NCBI GenBank assembly: GCA_905182995.1
Contig: CAJJDP010000129.1
Coordinates: forward strand, 272,002-336,001
Direction of reading: 5' to 3'
Length of the DNA: 64,000 bases
From: Paramecium octaurelia
Lineage: Eukaryota; Ciliophora; Oligohymenophorea; Peniculida; Parameciidae
Positions 1-11,832 of this stretch are shown in pieces (position 1 is the first letter of the stretch; each line of letters starts with the position of its first letter). A program made the translations under genes and the position numbers. The notes under the pieces were generated by a model, which had not been told where the DNA came from, searched no databases, and was given only the letters and a program-made list of their open reading frames with translations.

Positions 1-49
1 TTTCAGCCCTAATCATTGTAGATAACAAAGCAAAAATTCCAAATATCAT
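1..49 (-). CDS. possible first codons of a secreted protein, cut by the window edge
   Basis: Reading from the ATG at 49 towards the left edge gives 16 codons beginning MIFGIFALLSTMIRAE, which resembles a signal peptide: a hydrophobic core followed by small and polar residues. The reading runs off the window, so nothing else can be said. It lies upstream of the formin stop on the same strand, where a tandem neighbour would be expected. In this AT-rich genome so short a match could be chance. Confidence 0.3.
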   Translation of the reverse strand, partial: MIFGIFALLSTMIRAE

Positions 50-142
50 GATTTAAATAATAATTTAGCATGAGTAAAGTATCCATTTATTCTTATCTAT
101 TATTAAACTTAATAATATCTGATATATTAACATAAATCATTT

Positions 143-3100
143 TCATTTTTGTTATTATCTCTTTGCTGCTAATTCGGCTTTCTTTGATTGTAACATTTTC
201 AATTCTGCCAATACTTCCTTTGGATCCTTCTTTTCCGTTACAGGAGCTGGTGAGGCCTTCTCTTCTTACTTAATTGGTTCGTTTTGACTCAACTACGTTA
301 TTTATGAAGACATTAGCGTTTATGACTACATTAAATTAGATTAGGATCTCATCAACTTTTCTTACTCCTTTTGTTAAGCTTGCTTAGTTCTGTCCATTTA
401 TGCTTTGGCCTAATGATCAATATGTTCTTACATTTTTATAATCAGTCCATATTCTCTCGATTTTCTAAAAAAACTCATCAGACTGGGTTTTTTGATCTTC
501 ACAATAATGATTCAACAAATCTTTGTATACCAAATCTAGGTCCTTATTATTTTTATCAATTGTCCCACAAGCCTCTTCTAATTGATCAAATAAAATCTTG
601 AATCTAAATTAAAAATTTAGTTGAATTTTTACTTTTCGGCAGCTTTGTCATTTGAATCTTCTCCTTAAGATTTTTAAGCTCTTTCAACCACTCTTTACAT
701 TCTTTTTAATTCATTCAAATCTTATCCTATTGTTTACAATGAAATTTTAGATAGAAATTCATAATCTATCTTTGCCAAAAACTCAACGTCATACAAACAC
801 CCAATTTCCCTTTCAATCTTCTCCAAAATCACGATCAATAAATTTGTCTTATTGTCATTTGATTTAACATCATCCAATTATGACATAATGTCTAACTTAA
901 ATGCACTAGCTCCTCCTTTCGCTGATTGTCCATTCAAATAATTTCCATGTGCCAATGAATATTCCAATAAAATGGGTAGTTTCTCATCTTCTCTCTACAT
1001 CTTAATTCCAACCTTTATCTTCTCCTATTTTGCAGTTATTGTTTAGGCTAATTCTTTCCATTCATATGCAATTGTTATTGCCTCCACTCTCAATTTTATT
1101 TATGGTATCGGACTTAAATCCATAAAGAATTAATCTGGAACTGCCACTAAATTAATATCTTCAGGCTAATAATGTAAAAATAGTTCCTACTCTTCCTTCT
1201 CAGGAACAGCATTTATTAACATGCCAACTTTATCTTCCGTTAGCACATCGTAATCTATTGCCAAAAGTGCCTCCTTCAATGTAAAAGCACTTAGCTTTAA
1301 TCTTGAAATAACAAGTTCTACATTTTTGCATCTTTCTGAGGATAATTGAGATACCTTTTGTGGTTTCACAGGTTGTATTATTGTAGATTGTTGTCTCTAA
1401 GTTGGTTCTGGTCTTGAAAACTTCTCCTCTAGTAATTCTATGTCTAATTTAATCTTTTTATCATCTAATTTCTCCCAAATTGTTCCCTTTATCTTGTCTT
1501 CCTTAATCAACACCCATGGAACCTATTTCATTGGCTTAGTTGGATTGCATTTCTATTTTCCTGGTTTTGCTGCTCCTGGTGGAGGAGGAGGAGCTCTTCC
1601 AGGCACAGGAGGAGGAGGAGGCATTCCACCGGGAGGAGGAGGAGGTGGAGGAGGAAGTTTGCCCCCAGGAGGAGGAGGAGGTGGTGGAGGAGGAGGTGGA
1701 GCTAATGAACCACCAGGAGGAGGAGGTGGAGGCGGTGGAGGAGGAGGAGGTGCAGTTAACAAACCTCCTGGAGGAGGTGGTGGTGGTGGCGGAGGAGGTG
1801 GAGGAGCTATTTAAGGTGGTTGTGGAGCAGAATTAGTAGTATTTAGCTATGAAGCTGGGGCTGCTGATTGTAATTATTCAATAAGTTTAGATTGTTATTC
1901 TAGTTTATTTTCTAGTTCTTTCATTTCTTAAAAATACTTATCTTTTTATTCATAGATTTTTCTTAGTTATGCTTCCAGTTATGTGCATTTTTTTTCAGCT
2001 TCTACTAATTCTAGTTGTGTAGGATCATTCTTTTTTAATTCCAAGAGTTTTTAAGCAGTTGTTTAAATTAGTTAAGATACTGGATTTACTCCAACGTTGG
2101 CTTGTTAAGCGATGTAGTCATCAAGGATTTTAACAGTCTCTTAAATCGTGGGTGCTTCTCTCACTTAATTGTTAAGTTAATTATAGTCTAAATTGGGGAT
2201 TCTAATTTCTTATGAATCTTCCATTTCATAAATGTTGGAGATAGATTGTTGTCTTCGAAATTGGCTAATATTATTTTCATTTTAGGTTGGCCCCTTGTGA
2301 CCTTTTAATTCTTCATTAATGTCTTCAGTTAAAAACAGAAATGCATCTATTTGTGCAGTAGCTTCTTCGCATACTTTCTAGAACTTAGTAGATGCATTAG
2401 TGTTATTCAAGTCGATAAATAAGTCATGGCAAAGTTTGGCACAAATGCTCAATTCAACAGGTTTTCCATCAGGAGGTAATACTTTTCGTTTTCTTGTGGG
2501 ATCATCTTTTAGCATCAAGTATTATTCCATTAATTGCTAGTCCATAGCTGCATATGTGCAATCTTGCATTTAATAGCTTCCACTTTGGATCTTGCTCTTC
2601 ACATCCTAAAGTAAGATTCTTAGTCCGTATTAGATGAAGCTCTTCTTCAATTTATAGCTATAAGTTTGGTCTGCATGGGCTTCCATAAAGTAATTCAGAA
2701 ATCTGCACATGTTCGCTATGGCAAACACGCTTTTATTTGTTTAAAGCAGTTGGATGAACGGTTCAATGGGATAATTCCAATATCCTTGACGTTTCATTTC
2801 CAACCATGCTAATGCTATTTAAAGCATGCGTTCATCAGTCTAGAATTTGCAAATCAACACATAAATTTCAAGAATCAATGAAAAGTTTACAATGTGAAGG
2901 GGATTCAAGATCATGCAGAATTCGTTTAGCGAAGATGTCGGAATTTCGAGATTGTTATCAGATTCTAATGCCAATAATATGATATTTAAAATAAGACACT
3001 ATCAATAATATTATTTAGTACTTCTTTATCGTGATGACCTTCGCAATCAGTTTGACATAGCTTTGTTAATTTCTCAATAAGATTCTTTTCTGCAATATAT

Positions 3101-3496
3101 TTGGATAAATCTTATTTTGATAATGATCGCAAATAAACCAATAAGTCTTCTAGTCCTTCTTCGGTCCCCAAAATGGCAGGTTCAACATTCTTCTTTTTTG
3201 ATTTTAGATACTAATATAGAATTTGCGCTTTGAAATCTATATATTATTAAGGTTTTGTACTATCATTAAGAAGATTCAGCTTATTTTTCTTATCCAAGGG
3301 AAGATTAATTTAATACATGAATTACCCCCATTCCTTTATGTCTAGAGGAGGATATTATGCTGAACGATCCAGCCTGATTACAACAGCCTATCGAATTATT
3401 AGGATTGAACTTTACTTCTAGACTATTTCTAATCGGTAAGGAAATTTGCAAAGCATCATCTGGAGGTTTAGAGTACCTAAGACTTGGCTAACCCAT
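143..3496 (-). CDS. formin (FH1-FH2 actin nucleator)
   Basis: Formins nucleate and elongate unbranched actin filaments, with profilin-actin delivered by the FH1 domain. The order from the N terminus is an armadillo-like region of about 500 residues resembling the GBD/FH3 region, a coiled coil, a proline-rich FH1 of several runs of 8-12 prolines split by glycines (about 1553-1810), and an FH2 domain reaching almost to the C terminus. FH2 features are the stretch MKPQKVSQLSSERCKNVELV and the segment with GNYLNG (about 960). Two introns are clear, 28 nt at 3388-3415 and 23 nt at 2999-3021; both restore the frame. The start is the ATG at 3496 and the stop a TGA at 143, for roughly 1100 residues. 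The C terminus is a short basic helix (LKMLQSKKAELAAKR), possibly a remnant of an autoregulatory tail. The formin class cannot be set from the sequence alone. Confidence 0.93.
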
Positions 3497-4675
3497 TTTA
3501 TTATATTTATTTAATTTATAAACTAAAATGTGATAATTATCAAATACCATTTTATTGAAATTACAATAAAATATACATCAAATTTAGTATCAGTTAATAA
3601 TCTTTCTATATTTTAATTTACAATAGTAATTTAATTATTGCTTTTGATAATTTTGTTTTTGATATATTTCTTAACGTAATCTAGAATTATTATGAGCAAA
3701 AATTAGAATACTAGGTATTAAAACAAGAAAATTCATAAATGATTATTTTTATTATGGTAACCTTTGTTTAAATTCTGAATTAACGAGGAGTATATCTTAA
3801 TTTCCAAGATATCCTTCATACACTCTATGGTATAACCTCTTTCGCTTTAATTTCAATTCTTTAAGTAATTGACAAAATGAATTTAGAGGAAAGAGGGTAA
3901 TAATGCATTATTATCATTTGATGATATAATTAATATTATTCTCCAAATGATCTGCATGTATTTGCCTAATAAACATGGTCTTGCTAATTTTCCTTCACTT
4001 TTATCTAGTCTGTCTACTGAAAATTATTTAAACCATAAAAAACTAATCATCTCTAAGCAGTTAAATTCAAGATTTTTAAAATTAAAATTTCTCCTTAATA
4101 ATATTAAAATTGTGTTTATTTAAAGTATTTTAAACTTTAAAAAATAACCCAACTCAGCATTTGTTTTTAGCTTTTGTAATAGCTTTCTGTTAAAATTGTT
4201 TTGTCTTAGTCTAAATAACTTAAATAACAATACTAGAGGTAGGATTGCATTTAAGAACATTCTAATATTTAATGATTGTATAAAGTGATTTGAATTAAAA
4301 AACCTTGGATTCAGTAGCTTAAGGGTTTAAGTTCTTACAGTGAATTAGAGCTATTATGTTCTTGATTTTTATTTAATTAGAAGTGATCTAGATAAAAATA
4401 GATAATTATATCTACTTTATCATTTTTTGTCTTTTTAATTCTATTTAAATATTTGACACGGTCTTCATTTGCCTAATAAAATGCATAAATATTTTTTAAC
4501 GATGATAACCATTCTGGATAAAAATTATTTATGAATTCTAATTCATTTAAAACAAGATTACATCTGGTGATACTAGTTTAAATAATGATTAATCATAGAT
4601 ATTATATTTCCATAGGTGAATAATTTTGCACACACTTTTGTGTCTTGATATAAATATTTATTTATTTTAATAGAA
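3497..4675. other. 1.2-kb stretch without a recognised gene
   Basis: This is the longest gap in the window and is gene-sized for Paramecium, where spacers are usually a few hundred bases. The minus strand has open frames of about 80 (around 4380-4590) and 155 codons (around 3860-4310) that read as plausible protein, but frame changes between them do not fit one clear set of introns and I recognise no family. With TGA the only stop in AT-rich DNA, random frames of this length are not rare. It may be a decayed gene or plain spacer. Confidence 0.4.
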
Positions 4676-6130
4676 TCAAACAGATTGTTGAACTTCGCCT
4701 TATTCAAAATAATTGGTTTCCTCATTATTAGTTTCAACCTCTGGTTGAGTTGTAGTCTCAACTGGTTCTTCTGTTACGGTCTCAACTACCTCTTCAGTAG
4801 TACTTTCTTGTGCTCCTTCAGTAACAGATTCCTCTACTTCTTCAGTGGATTCAGCTTCAGCTTCTTCGCTTTCTGATTCACTTCCACCTTCGAAAGCACC
4901 TGACTCTGGTTCTTCTTCAACTACTGGAACTTCAACTGGAGTAGCAACACCACTCACTAGATCATCTACGTATTATTCGAAATTATTCTCTTTGTCACCA
5001 TAGAGGTCAGTTAGTGATCTATTTAATAGATAGCATATAAATACCTTTTATCAAAATCAGCAGTTTTATCAAAGACTCCATCTTCAACATAATCATCAAT
5101 TCTGATCTTATAGGTTTCTCCAATTTTATTGAAAGCATTTTAATATTCAACAATCAATTAGGCAACTAAGTCCTTTTACTCTAAGAAACGAGCTTATCTG
5201 GATTCATTATGAATAATTTATTCACTTACGTGATTTCTGAATTCTTTGGCTTCTTCAATTTTAGCATTGATTCCACTTTCACATGTGTCCAATTCCTTCT
5301 ATCTTTGTTTTACTGTTTCTTCTGGTGAATCTCCCCAAGCCTCATTGAGTTTGGCAACCTCATTCTCATACCAAGCGATCTCTTATTTGAGCTAATGTAA
5401 ATAATCAGCAATTCTTGAAGTTGAAAGAATCTACATAATAGTGATTAATTACTTCATCAGTTTAACTTGTATTGATCTTGGCTTTGATGGATTCTTCAAT
5501 CTAATCAAGCAATTATAATAATTCTTATCTAACTGGAGTGATTGCTCTTGATTTACTAACTGCTTGAAGAGAGTTCAATAGTTCATTATCATCGACTTCT
5601 TTGCTTAGTGTCTCCAACATCACTGAGAAGTTTTAGATCTCAGCGAATGATCCATAATTCTAAATGGCTCTTCTTAAAAACTCAATCAAATTAAGGATGT
5701 ATTTGCTTGATTTGATGAAATTCAACCAATTCTTGCTTTATTAGCAACGAAGCTCTTCAAGCACTTGAATTCTACGATTGTCTTTTACGATTTCATTTCT
5801 GAAGTATGCTGTGTCATCTCCATGTAATTCAATTTATTATTTGAGCAAGGCCAAGTCGTCAGACATCACCATACAAGTGTTTTAAAGATCGTAAAGTTAT
5901 TACTCTTTTGAAGCCACTTAATCTTTTAATTGTTGTTATTCAGCTTCATTCTCTTGGATGACTTGCTCATATTACTATTCTGTTGTAGCAAGAAGTTGTT
6001 CCAATAGATCAACTCCATCGTCTATCACATTTTCAGTTCTTGCCTACAATTCCACCAATAGTTAAGGCGATGTTATGCTTGTACTCAAAGCCAAGCTTAG
6101 CATTAATGCTAATACGACTAGCTATTTCAT
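4676..6130 (-). CDS. secreted coiled-coil protein with acidic tail, trichocyst-matrix-like
   Basis: The protein begins with a signal peptide (MKQLVVLALMLSLALS), so it enters the secretory pathway. About 350 residues of heptad-type coiled coil follow, rich in Q, E, L and I with few cysteines. The last 80 residues are strongly acidic with a repeated E/S/T pattern (for example SESESEEAEAES). Two introns restore the frame: 22 nt near 5435 and 26 nt near 5030. About 465 residues. Signal peptide plus heptads is the layout of the trichocyst matrix proteins that crystallise in Paramecium secretory granules. I infer that relation from layout only, since the acidic tail is unlike the short mature forms I know. 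The stop is the TGA at 4676; the TAA triplets before it read as glutamine. Confidence 0.75.
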
Positions 6131-6456
6131 CTAAAATTAATTAATGAGTATCCGTTTTAAGCAATGCAATATATAATTTATTATTCATCATATAAATACA
6201 TTTACAAACTAACTACTAATATCATGTTGTTCCTTTATAATATATATTAAATCTCTACTATATATATTTAATTTTATAATAATCAGTCAAAATTATGCAT
6301 TCACCCTCACATATAATAAAACTATCTTTTAAGTTGATTTTTATAATTATTGATAAAATAGTTAATTTCATTCAATGTTAAGTTGACTCTCCTTTTGGAG
6401 TATCAATATTTTGATTAAAATTCTTTTTTTTAAGAACAATTATAATAATTATAATA
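6131..6456. other. AT-rich spacer
   Basis: This lies between the start of the secreted coiled-coil gene and the end of the next minus-strand gene. It is almost pure A/T with several ATATAT runs and no protein-like frame. It should carry the promoter of the gene to its left and the 3' end signals of the gene to its right. No specific site can be named. Confidence 0.5.
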
Positions 6457-7308
6457 TCATTCTTGAACGATCTCATCATCATTCAAAGACTTGCTTTCCA
6501 AACTCTTCAGGCTAGTCTTGGCTACCTGAATTTCTTAATTCACCTTGTCGATTTCCTCTTAATATTGCTTGATTTTGCTCTCTTGCTATAGATTGATTAA
6601 TGAAATTCATTTACCATCAACAAATCATCAACAAGTTAATTAATTTTTTTTGCGTGCTCATGTGTTTTATAGATTATTTCAACAATATCAAATATTTTCA
6701 ATAGTACCCACTACAGTTCCTCAGGTTTACTATTTTGTTCTAAAATTGGTTTTTTTAAATTTAACAAATATTTTGTTTTCTCTCCTTCCAATTAGGTTAT
6801 GTGAATAACACTTTGATATCCCAAACGATTGCGAAGGTCTTGACCATTGTCCTTTTCAAGAACTTTTTTCTAATAAAATCTAAACTCATTCTTACTTTAA
6901 ACTCCGACCAATTATATATTTCAGGATTCTCCTTATAAAGTATTAGCATGCACCATCTAAAGAGACTGTGAACAGGGTTGTTGTTGTCTTTCGCTGAAAC
7001 CTTCAACTTCACTTATTAATTAACATTAATATTGTACATAATTCTTGCATCTTTAGAGCATCTGCTATTCCCCTCCTAATGATGGTTTGCACCTTAATGT
7101 TATATTTCTAATCCTCAATTTCTTGCTTGATGTTAAACTCAGGATTATCAAGAGTCAACTGTTTTCGCTTTTTGCGCCCCAATTCAATGCTTTTGTTTAG
7201 ATCCTCTTTCAAACTATTTGTATCTAAATTTTCAAGGGATCGAGAGAACCCAATGGAATTAGTTTCTGTCTGAGCTCTTTATTAAGAATACGCCATAGGA
7301 TCATTCAT
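6457..7308 (-). CDS. hypothetical protein with C-terminal coiled coil
   Basis: About 250 residues. The N-terminal 90 are polar and end in a helix (VQTIIRRGIADALKMQEL). The middle has a tryptophan-containing helical segment (HSLFRWCMLILYKEN, then NWSEFKVRMSLDFIRKKF). The C-terminal 80 residues form a coiled coil (for example QYQEEIDKVNQEIQVAK). A 29-nt intron near 6590 is clear; two other joins, near 7015 and 6810, need introns whose borders I could not fix (one may be 32 nt). The middle loosely recalls the helical segment preceding a dynein heavy-chain stalk, but the match is too weak to use. No assignment. It is in tandem with the secreted coiled-coil gene 327 bp downstream. Confidence 0.6.
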
Positions 7309-8187
7309 TTCTAAAAATAAACTTTTATTATAAAAATGAAATGAATACAATTAGCTTTAAAATTATCAGTTCTGCGGTATAACCATAATTTCTGATAATA
7401 TATATTTTTATATTAGAAGTTAAACAATAAGCATGGAAATTCCATTGGCATGTATGTTTCTTAACTCAATATTTAGGAGCAACCATCATTTTAATAATCT
7501 ATATCAAGTAAAAATTACTAATTTTATTCAAAATATTATAGTGTTTAATATGGAGTTCATTAAGTATATAAATACTTTTTCAAAGTGTCATTAATTATAA
7601 TTCATTCATTTTTTGAATTATGTTAGGATTTTATATCTTTTGAAAATTATTATCTTTTATTTTACAAGCAAATTAACCAATTTACATCCCTCTGTGGAAT
7701 AAAAATAAATTTTGATTATCTTCACTTTTGATCCATAAATTACAAAGAATGATTGTGCATTAAAATTTACATGTTGTGATTTCATCTCAAGTAATATGTA
7801 TCAGTGTTCTGAATGATTTAGGAACTAGGAAAATATCAAATCCTTTTTGTTTTTTAACTGAATAAAATAGTAAGAATAATTATTTTCTCAATGTCTTATT
7901 TGTTTAAATATCATTTAGTTATCAATATTAATTAATTAGTATTAACTTCTTTAAGGAAATTTTTATATAAAGTTATTAAAAATATTATTAATAAATTTAG
8001 GAATATAAAAAAATTTAAGTAGTTTAAGCATTTACATAACAATATAAGAAACATTTATTGAAATTCAAGAAATAATTTGAAATAAATCTATGTCATAAAG
8101 CATTTTCATGATTTTTAACTTTTTTATTATAAAAATAGATTTATTTAATTTCGATTACATATAAAATTGTTTTTATAATTTCTTGTA
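7309..8187. other. divergent spacer between a coiled-coil gene and the alkyladenine glycosylase gene
   Basis: 880 bp separate two divergent starts. The sequence is AT-rich with scattered short frames, none with recognisable protein features. Promoters for both flanking genes must lie here. It is long for this genome, so a small unrecognised gene cannot be excluded. Confidence 0.45.
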
Positions 8188-8938
8188 ATGTTGGAGAAAA
8201 CAGAAAAATAAATTCAAAATAAAAATGAAGATTTACAACCAAAGAATGAAATCACAAAGAAAAGCTTCAATTTTAAAGGATAAAAATAAAACAATCCAGC
8301 AGAATAGTATGAGCCAATAGAAACAATGTTGGATTCCGCATTTTATAAAGTGGATGTTATTGAGTTGGCTTAGAAATTGATTGGTAAAATTATAGTAAGA
8401 ACCCTTCCATAGGGAGAGGTAAGAGCATTGATTGTTGAAGCAGAAGCCTATAAAGGTAAATAGTTTAATAAAACTAGCGCCTGAGGATAAGGCCTGCCAT
8501 GCATATAATAATAAAAAGACAGAAAGGACACAATATTTTTGGCAAGATGGTGGACATTTGTATATCTATTCAATTTATGGGAATAATTATTGCTTCAATA
8601 TCACAGCAGCCACAAAGAATGACCCTGAAGCTGTTCTCATTAGAGCTATTCAACCTTTTAAGTTTGATATCGTTAAAGATATCAGGAAGATAAAGTCATT
8701 TAAATTGTAAGAACTATCTAATGGCCCTGGAAAATGTGGAGAATGCTTGCAACTTGACAAGAGTCATAATGGATTAAACCTATGTGATAAGAACAGTGGA
8801 ATGTATCTAATTGATAACTCAACGAAATATGACATAGGGATTTCTAGTCGAATAAATATTGATTATGCAGAAGAATACAAGGATAAACCTTGGAGATTTT
8901 ATATCAAAAATAATAGTTTTGTTTCAAAAAAAGGATGA
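8188..8938 (+). CDS. alkyladenine DNA glycosylase (3-methyladenine glycosylase, AAG/MPG family)
   Basis: The enzyme removes alkylated and deaminated purines (3-methyladenine, hypoxanthine) by cutting the N-glycosidic bond, the first step of base excision repair. The sequence shows the AAG order: IVEAEAYKG with the catalytic glutamate, DKACHAYNNKKTERTQ, then GGHLYIYSIYGNNYCFNI carrying the Y-x-Y..YG..C.N core, and GPGKC later. One 22-nt intron lies at 8456-8477, exactly after the EAYKG codons; removing it joins to APEDKACHA. The first 50 residues are a polar extension. About 240 residues, usual for the family. The stop at 8938 lies 25 bp from the end of the convergent membrane-protein gene. 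Confidence 0.93.
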
Positions 8939-8963
8939 TTGTTATTATCATTATGTAATTAAA

Positions 8964-9560
8964 TCATGCATCTAAGTATTCCTCCTCCCCTGGAGCATAT
9001 GTTTATTAATGTTTGGAGAATCTCTTCAAGATGTAAGAAATAAAGGCAAGACCCAAAATGATGAAAATGATCCCATTGACCTGATTCATTAATAATTTAA
9101 TACCAGCATGAATACTTCCAAAAAGAGGTAAAGCACAGGAGCCTCAACTGCACAATCGTTCTGTGAGGAATAGAGTTGGTATCCATAAATTAACAAAAAG
9201 GTGATGTAAATTGCAAAACAGATGTCCAAGAAATTGAAGAACAAGTTTATTGCAGGATTTTTGTATCTATATAAATGAGATTGCAAACCTGGGTATCAAA
9301 GTTATCAAAATGTAAGTTCCCCAAATAATCAATCCATAGAAAACCAAATGAATAAACAAAGCTAAATTCTAATTACATTTCTGATCAATAAATTATGTCT
9401 CTATTATGCCAGAAGCACTAAGGAAGATCAAAGTGTAAAAGAAGTGAGCTCCTTCACTTGCTTTCAATTATTTCTTAGCTTCAATTTCCTGCATTTACGA
9501 TAAATAAATTTATTATACAAACATAGCCTTAATTGTGATAATTTGAACAAAAAGAAGCAT
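8964..9560 (-). CDS. small four-helix membrane protein, unknown function
   Basis: After removal of three short introns (30 nt near 9510, 22 nt near 9265, 23 nt near 9070) the gene reads as about 165 residues with four hydrophobic segments: LLFVQIITIKAMF, FYTLIFLSASGI with LFIHLVFYGLIIWGTYIL, LDICFAIYITFLLIYGY, and GIIFIILGLAFISYIL. The tail is KRFSKHQQTYAPGEEEYLDA, polar and probably cytosolic. Two cysteines, one in the loop after helix one and one before helix four, could pair. The layout resembles tetraspan proteins such as the MARVEL type, but no signature allows a name. The start at 9560 is the first ATG in frame; a frame continuing upstream (GDICGT) leaves a longer N terminus possible. 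Confidence 0.65.
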
Positions 9561-9627
9561 AGTCCCACATATGTCACCCAAGAAATTTATAATATTTCAT
9601 ATTTATTAAAAGGATGGATGTTACAAA

Positions 9628-10194
9628 TCATTTCTTTTCCTTCTCCTCTTTTTTAGTGGTGTTTCTGAAATCGGCATTGAAAATTGGGAAAGACTGCTTA
9701 ACTCCATATCCCCAATTCACATTGTCAATGGGTTCTCTCCATCCAATTTCCGCTGAGCTTGCAAATTTTAAAATATTCTTACCTTACTATAGGAAATTGG
9801 AATTGGTCCTTGACGGTGTTGTGAGTACCCTTCTTATGAGGACAGAATCCCTTATCCTTCTTGCATTTTTAGCAGTACTCATTCTCTACTATTCCCAATC
9901 TATCTAATGGATGCTAACAGTTACGATGAAATGTTACAGAATATGCTACAGCTGTACTATTGTCTGTCTTTCCTGCATCCTTCTTGAACATTCCAACATA
10001 GTTATTATTTTAGGTGAAGTAAGGTTCTAATTTTTCTAAATCTAATTTGGTTTTAGGTCCCAGAATTTTCTTTTCTTTCTATCTTATAGATTTCAAATAT
10101 TTACAGCATCTTGTTGTCTATATGTCTCAGTTTGTTCGGTTGTTTCATATTTAGATCTTGCACCTTTTTATTGACCTTTGGTTTCTTTTGGCAT
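9628..10194 (-). CDS. conserved-looking orphan with Cys/His cluster, possibly axonemal
   Basis: About 170 residues in three exons (introns of 26 nt near 10080 and 25 nt near 9765). The middle has a putative zinc cluster, FHRNCQHP...EYCQKCKK...CPHK. The end is FPIVSSAEIGWREP followed by YGVKQSFPIFNADFRNTT and a lysine/glutamate tail. The EIGWREP..YG segment recalls small proteins of ciliary doublet microtubules in other protists. That is only an impression of style. The start is the ATG at 10194 and the stop TGA lies 67 bp before the start of the downstream membrane-protein gene. Confidence 0.65.
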
Positions 10195-10806
10195 TTTAAT
10201 AAAAAAAATTAAGAAACTATTTCCTCTAAAATTCAAACTAAAGTATTATAAAATAAGCGTAAGCAATAGAATCATGAATATAGAATAATAAATTAATAAG
10301 TATTTAGTATTAACAATGTAAAAAGAAGAATGAATTTTAATTAAAGAATCCTTTGGAATTTCAATTATAATTTTAAAAGAATCTTTTATTATTGTTATCG
10401 ATAACTGTAGTAATTAGCAAGCTAAAACAATAAACCTTTCATTTTTCTGTAGATATTCATGACAGAGTATTATCAAAAATTAATTCCTATAGATAAACTT
10501 TGGAACTGAAGTATAATAGAGTTGTTAATTTAGTTCTACAATTTAAGAATAGGTTCATGAGTTTTTTAATGAATTACCTGAGAAATAAATGTAATAATCG
10601 ATTTTATCAATGATTCCATTTTAAAAGGAGAGTTTCTTGAAATAAATATATTGATATTTTGTGGAAAAATACATTGAAAATTATTAATAACCACATCTTA
10701 ATAAAGGAAGATTCTAATCAAAAGTCATTTTTCACTATACGTTAGTGATAAATTAATAATCATAGAAAGGCAACTTATAGAAATAAATTAATAAATGTAA
10801 AAGTTA
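10195..10806. other. divergent AT-rich spacer
   Basis: 612 bp lie between two divergent starts. Many short frames are present, none with a family feature. Both promoters should be here. Confidence 0.5.
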
Positions 10807-11753
10807 ATGGCAGGGAGCAATGGGCATCTTAATGAGAAGCTAAAACTAAACGAAATTGCTTATGTAGGTGCTCATAATTGTGCAATGTCGAAAGAGTATG
10901 GGTGGGCTTATGCATAATAAAATGTTACTATTACTGATTAATTTGAAAAATATGGAGCGCGACACTTTAAGGTACCTTTGCATTGGTATTAGGAAGGTTA
11001 CAGTCCTGAAGTAGATTAATTTATTGTTTCTAGATATCAGTTGCTCATGAACCTGATGGACGTTCTAATTGTAAATTGACTGTATTGTAGAGAGGATTCA
11101 AAAAGCCAGAAAAAGCAAGTGTGCGTTTAAAAGAGATTGTAGATTTGTCTTTTAAAAACCCTTATGAAATTATAATATTAAAAATCGAAAGCAAATTAAT
11201 GTGCAAAAGTAAAAGAAATGGGACAAAGTTTTGGGATCCCCTTTTAGTGAGTATTATGTTGCATAATTTATTTGTTCAAATAAGAGCAGATCAAAGGGCG
11301 ATTAGGATTGACAAAGATGGTGAGATTCCCACTTTAGGTTGGTGCAGAGAGAACCAATAGACTTTGTTAATTTGCATAGAACCAAAAGAATAAATATTTG
11401 GAGAACTATAAAAATACACTTATTATTCATATTCATTGAGTGCGTAAGTTGATTGGGAATTGGATCCTCTTAAGGATGTAAAAGATGGTGAAGTAGCAAG
11501 AGGCAAAACAAATGAAGATACTGGGGAAATATTGTCTCCCTTTTTGGAGATTCATTATTGCCCAGAAAATTCATTAAAGTAAGATGATATTAAATATGAA
11601 GGTTAGATTCTTCGTATAAGAAGAAGTACAACTCATACAATCATGGGAGATAGAGATTTTTATAATATTATTTCAAATGCTCGAAAATGCCAAACTTTTT
11701 AGTAGCTGATTTTATAGATTAAGGAAGATTATCTGATATTGTAGATGATGTGA
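10807..11753 (+). CDS. PLC-like phosphodiesterase with X domain
   Basis: This is a member of the PI-PLC X-domain superfamily, which folds as a TIM barrel and cleaves phosphodiester bonds in inositol or related lipids. The first motif YVGAHNCAM holds the first catalytic histidine. EKYGARHFKVPLHWY follows, then AHEPDGRSNCKLTVLQRGF and KNPYEIIILKIESK, the strand carrying conserved charged residues of the barrel. A 23-nt intron near 11010 is needed to join SPE to ISVAHEP. About 305 residues, so there is no C2, EF-hand or PH domain and no full Y domain as in eukaryotic PLC-beta/delta. This is the short PLCXD-like form. Its substrate cannot be read from the sequence. Confidence 0.85.
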
Positions 11754-11832
11754 ATTTAATAATAAACTCTAATGGCTTATTCTAGCCAGAATTGTTTTAA
11801 GTATTATGATTGTTAACTTATTTTAAATAACC

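Noticed and set aside
1440-1836. Plus-strand glycine-rich and glutamate-rich frames
   Set aside because: They are the antisense of the formin proline-rich FH1 region, which is supported by the adjoining FH2 domain on the minus strand.
10970-10991. A possible 21-nt intron in the PLC-X gene (gtacc...attag)
   Set aside because: The in-frame reading KVPLHWYQ fits the family block after the first histidine, so the segment is more likely coding.
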